Part shown: positions 61,265 to 64,000 of the stretch, in pieces | Numbering within the stretch: position 1 is the first letter of the stretch | Layout of the letters: every line of letters begins with the position of its first letter | Source of the DNA: Octadecabacter sp. B2R22 | GTDB lineage: Bacteria > Pseudomonadota > Alphaproteobacteria > Rhodobacterales > Rhodobacteraceae | Reading direction: 5' to 3' | NCBI RefSeq assembly: GCF_018861045.1 | Contig: NZ_JAHKQJ010000007.1 | Coordinates: 456,290 to 520,289, forward strand | DNA: 64,000 bases | The notes under the pieces: generated by a model | Told to the model about the DNA's origin: nothing | The model's input: the letters and a program-made list of their open reading frames with translations, nothing else | Databases searched by the model: none | Position numbers and translations under genes: made by a program

Positions 61265-63919
61265 ATGACCAGCTTGTCAGACATCCGTTCGACCTTCCTT
61301 GATTACTTCAAACGTCAGGGACACGAGGTCGTGGCCTCAAGCCCGCTTGTGCCGCGCAATGACCCGACTTTGATGTTTACGAATTCGGGGATGGTTCAGT
61401 TCAAGAACCGCTTTACCGGCATGGAATCCGGCGACTATCAGCGCGCGACAACCAGCCAAAAATGTGTGCGTGCCGGCGGTAAGCACAATGACCTCGACAA
61501 TGTCGGCTACACAGCACGTCATCATACGTTCTTTGAAATGCTCGGCAACTTCAGCTTTGGCGACTATTTCAAAACCGAGGCGATCCCGTTTGCATGGGAC
61601 TTGTTGACCAAAGATTTCGGCATCGACAAATCAAAACTGCTGACGACCGTCTATCACACCGATGACGAAGCATTTGATATGTGGAAAAAAATCGGCGTGC
61701 CCGAGGACCGGATTATTCGCATCGCTACAGATGATAACTTCTGGCGCATGGGCCCAACTGGTCCGTGCGGTCCTTGCACCGAGATTTTCTATGATCACGG
61801 CGATCATATCTGGGGCGGCCCTCCGGGATCGGCTGACGAAGATGGCGATCGCTTTATCGAAATTTGGAACGTCGTTTTCATGCAAAACGAGCAGTTCGAT
61901 GACGGCACGATGAAACCGCTAGACATGCAGTCCATCGACACAGGTATGGGGCTGGAACGGATCGCGGCCTTGCTGCAAGGCGGTCACGACAACTACGAAA
62001 CCGATCTGTTCAAAGCGCTGATCGAAGCCTCCGCCCATGCGACCAGCACCGATCCGTTTGGCGATCAAAACGTCCATCACCGTGTCATTGCGGACCATCT
62101 TCGGTCCACGTCCTTTCTGATTGCGGAAGGCGTCTTGCCGTCCAATGAGGGCCGCGGCTACGTATTGCGCCGCATCATGCGCCGCGCCATGCGTCACGCG
62201 CACCTGCTGGGTGCGCAAGACCCGGTTATGCACAAACTGGTGCCTGCGTTGGTCCAGCAAATGGGCGCGGCATACCCTGAACTTGGTCAGGGCCAAACGC
62301 TGATTGAAGACACGCTCTTGAACGAAGAAATCCGTTTCAAAACAACGTTGGATCGCGGCCTCAAGCTGCTCGATACTGCTTTGGTTGACGTGCCCGAGGG
62401 CGCTGATCTGCCGGGCGAAACAGCATTCAAACTTTATGACACATACGGTTTCCCGCTCGATCTGACCCAAGATGCCTTGCGCGAAAAAGGTCATGGCGTG
62501 GATACCGATGGCTTCGATGAAGCCATGAAAGCCCAAAAGGATAAGGCCCGCGCGGCGTGGTCTGGCACAGGCGCTGCTGCGGATGCCGCGATCTGGTTTG
62601 ACCTTGCAGACAAGAACGGCCCGACCGAATTCCTTGGCTACGAAACAGAAGCCGCCGAAGGTCAGCTTTTGGCAATCGTAGCTGGGTCTGATGCAGCGGA
62701 TAGCGCTAGCGAAGGCGATAGCGTCACATTGATCTTCAACCAATCCCCATTCTACGCCGAAAGCGGGGGGCAGGTAGGTGATGAAGGTATCGCAAGGACC
62801 GACACGGGTACGGCCAAGATCACCGACACCAAAAAGGTCGCGGGATTGTTCCTGCACATGGCCGAAGTGACTGAAGGCAAGCTAACACAAGGCCAAGGCA
62901 CCGAACTGGTCGTCGATCACAGCCGACGTTCGGCAATCCGTGCCAATCACTCCGCGACGCACTTGCTACATGAGGCATTGCGCGAACGTCTGGGCGATCA
63001 CGTGGCCCAGAAGGGCTCGTTGAACGCACCGGACCGTTTGCGGTTTGATTTCAGTCACAACGATGGTCTGTCACTGGAGGACCTGCGCACTGTAGAACAT
63101 CAGGTCAACGCGATGATCCGCCAGAACTCACCGGTGGATACTCGCATCATGACGCCAGACGACGCCCGCGCAATTGGCGCTCAGGCGCTGTTCGGTGAGA
63201 AATACGGCGACGAGGTCCGCGTTGTTTCCATGGGTCGTGCCGATACCGGCAAAGGGGCCGATGGCAAAACTTGGTCGCTTGAACTGTGTGGTGGTACCCA
63301 TGTGCGCCAGACCGGTGACATCGGTGCGTTCGTAACCCTTGGCGACAGCGCGTCGTCTGCTGGTGTGCGCCGGATCGAAGCCCTGACAGGACAGGCGGCA
63401 TTGGATTATCTGCAAGAACAGGACCAACGCTTGGCTGCAACCGCGAGCATGCTGAAATCCCCAGCTGGCGATGTGCCCGATCGGGTGAAAGCATTGATGG
63501 ATGAACGCAAAGCCTTGGCCAACGAAGTGGCGCAGCTGCGCCGCGAAGTCGCGATGGGTGGCGGAACCAAAGAAGAGGGCGCAAAGCCGAAAGATATCAA
63601 TGGGATGGCGTTCAAATCTCAGGTGGTTCAGGGCGTCACAGGTAAAGACTTGCCTGCCATGATCGATGAGATGAAATCAGTGATGGAAAGCGGCATCGTG
63701 CTGTTGATCGCAGACGCAGATGGCAAAGCTGCTGTTGCTGCAGGTGTCACTGAAGATCTGACCGACAAAGTCAGCGCGGTTGATCTTGTGCGGGCCGCTG
63801 TTGCGGAACTTGGCGGAAAAGGCGGCGGTGGTCGCCCTGATATGGCCCAAGGCGGCGGTAAGGATGCAGCGAACGCGGATGCTGCCATTGCCGCGGCGGA
63901 GCAGGTTATCTCTTCTTAA
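61265..63919 (+). CDS. alaS: Alanyl-tRNA synthetase
   Basis: An 884-residue class II enzyme from ATG 61265; the TTG at 61250 would add five residues. Catalytic domain motifs [19 protein letters not shown] and [15 protein letters not shown]; tRNA-recognition domain; editing domain with HSATHLLH (HxxxH) and CGGTH; C-terminal Gly/Ala-rich dimer domain ending [22 protein letters not shown]. Complete in the window. Confidence 0.97.
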   Translation: MTSLSDIRSTFLDYFKRQGHEVVASSPLVPRNDPTLMFTNSGMVQFKNRFTGMESGDYQRATTSQKCVRAGGKHNDLDNVGYTARHHTFFEMLGNFSFGDYFKTEAIPFAWDLLTKDFGIDKSKLLTTVYHTDDEAFDMWKKIGVPEDRIIRIATDDNFWRMGPTGPCGPCTEIFYDHGDHIWGGPPGSADEDGDRFIEIWNVVFMQNEQFDDGTMKPLDMQSIDTGMGLERIAALLQGGHDNYETDLFKALIEASAHATSTDPFGDQNVHHRVIADHLRSTSFLIAEGVLPSNEGRGYVLRRIMRRAMRHAHLLGAQDPVMHKLVPALVQQMGAAYPELGQGQTLIEDTLLNEEIRFKTTLDRGLKLLDTALVDVPEGADLPGETAFKLYDTYGFPLDLTQDALREKGHGVDTDGFDEAMKAQKDKARAAWSGTGAAADAAIWFDLADKNGPTEFLGYETEAAEGQLLAIVAGSDAADSASEGDSVTLIFNQSPFYAESGGQVGDEGIARTDTGTAKITDTKKVAGLFLHMAEVTEGKLTQGQGTELVVDHSRRSAIRANHSATHLLHEALRERLGDHVAQKGSLNAPDRLRFDFSHNDGLSLEDLRTVEHQVNAMIRQNSPVDTRIMTPDDARAIGAQALFGEKYGDEVRVVSMGRADTGKGADGKTWSLELCGGTHVRQTGDIGAFVTLGDSASSAGVRRIEALTGQAALDYLQEQDQRLAATASMLKSPAGDVPDRVKALMDERKALANEVAQLRREVAMGGGTKEEGAKPKDINGMAFKSQVVQGVTGKDLPAMIDEMKSVMESGIVLLIADADGKAAVAAGVTEDLTDKVSAVDLVRAAVAELGGKGGGGRPDMAQGGGKDAANADAAIAAAEQVISS

Positions 63920-63953
63920 CCATTTGCCTTTGTTACAAAATTACCTCGGGGGT

Positions 63954-63971
63954 CCGGGGGCTGGCCCCCGG
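63954..63971 (+). terminator. Hairpin after alaS
   Basis: Perfect 7-bp stem CCGGGGG / CCCCCGG around loop CTGG, 35 bases past alaS; no T run, so termination may be Rho-helped. A second GC stem begins at the window edge (AAAAAGGCCCGCGC, 63985-63998). Confidence 0.55.
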
Positions 63972-64000
63972 CTCTGACCCAAACAAAAAGGCCCGCGCTT

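Overview
The window looks like chromosomal DNA of a marine Rhodobacteraceae (Roseobacter-group) alphaproteobacterium. Evidence: a split, circularly permuted tmRNA gene of alphaproteobacterial type, an alphaproteobacterial SOS box (GAAC-N7-GAAC) before recA, 5-aminolevulinate synthase (C4 pathway), dmdA-acuI for DMSP breakdown, trgAB-cysK as known from Rhodobacter, and a complete sox cluster. The ends cut a TupA-like ATP-grasp gene (left) and the first arm of a terminator belonging to an outside gene (right). No insertion sequence, phage or CRISPR array was seen; this is mostly ordinary core and sulfur-metabolism DNA.

Layout. 0-4.2 kb: surface-glycan type genes (ATP-grasp, sulfotransferase, two family-2 glycosyltransferases, one with a histone-H1-like tail). 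4.4-11.6 kb: Fe superoxide dismutase, PLP decarboxylase, LOG protein, LysM protein, XdhC and a molybdopterin-binding protein, then infC with an AUA start codon. 11.9-12.9 kb: a membrane-anchored protein built of 11-residue repeats. 13-19 kb: assimilatory sulfate reduction operon (cysG, DUF2849, sulfite reductase, cysH, DUF934, fpr) divergent from an Lrp/AsnC regulator, with an almost perfect Lrp-type site between them. 19-20 kb: DUF1194 protein and the permuted ssrA gene on the minus strand. 20-25 kb: GntR regulator divergent from DUF2182-DUF1326-DinB-dmdA-acuI. 25-32.9 kb: photolyase, then trgA-trgB-cysK-mscS-alaX-membrane protein with overlapping ends, then tRNA-Ser(GGA).

33-48.6 kb: the lithotrophic sulfur-oxidation region: soxT and soxR, soxS, then soxVW, soxXYZA, soxBCD and soxEF, a DUF302 protein, hemA, a second YeeE/YedE transporter and a Tat-exported metallo-beta-lactamase-fold protein. 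48.7-56 kb (minus strand): a second sulfur operon: Rrf2 (NsrR-like) and Crp/Fnr regulators, DUF2892, two half-size YeeE proteins, a periplasmic protein of unknown function, a persulfide-dioxygenase-like MBL protein, a DUF442-sulfide:quinone oxidoreductase fusion and a SulP anion transporter. 56-59 kb: a proX/proW/proV type quaternary-amine ABC transporter; then a sulfotransferase, recA and alaS.

Together the genes describe an organism that assimilates sulfate, demethylates DMSP, oxidises thiosulfate with periplasmic Sox enzymes and handles sulfide/persulfide with a separately regulated cytoplasmic pathway. The best candidates for under-described biology are (i) the sulfide/persulfide operon with its two regulators and unknown periplasmic protein, (ii) a Cys-rich DUF1326/DUF2182 pair in the DMSP demethylase operon, (iii) the 11-mer repeat protein and (iv) the glycosyltransferase with a histone-like tail.
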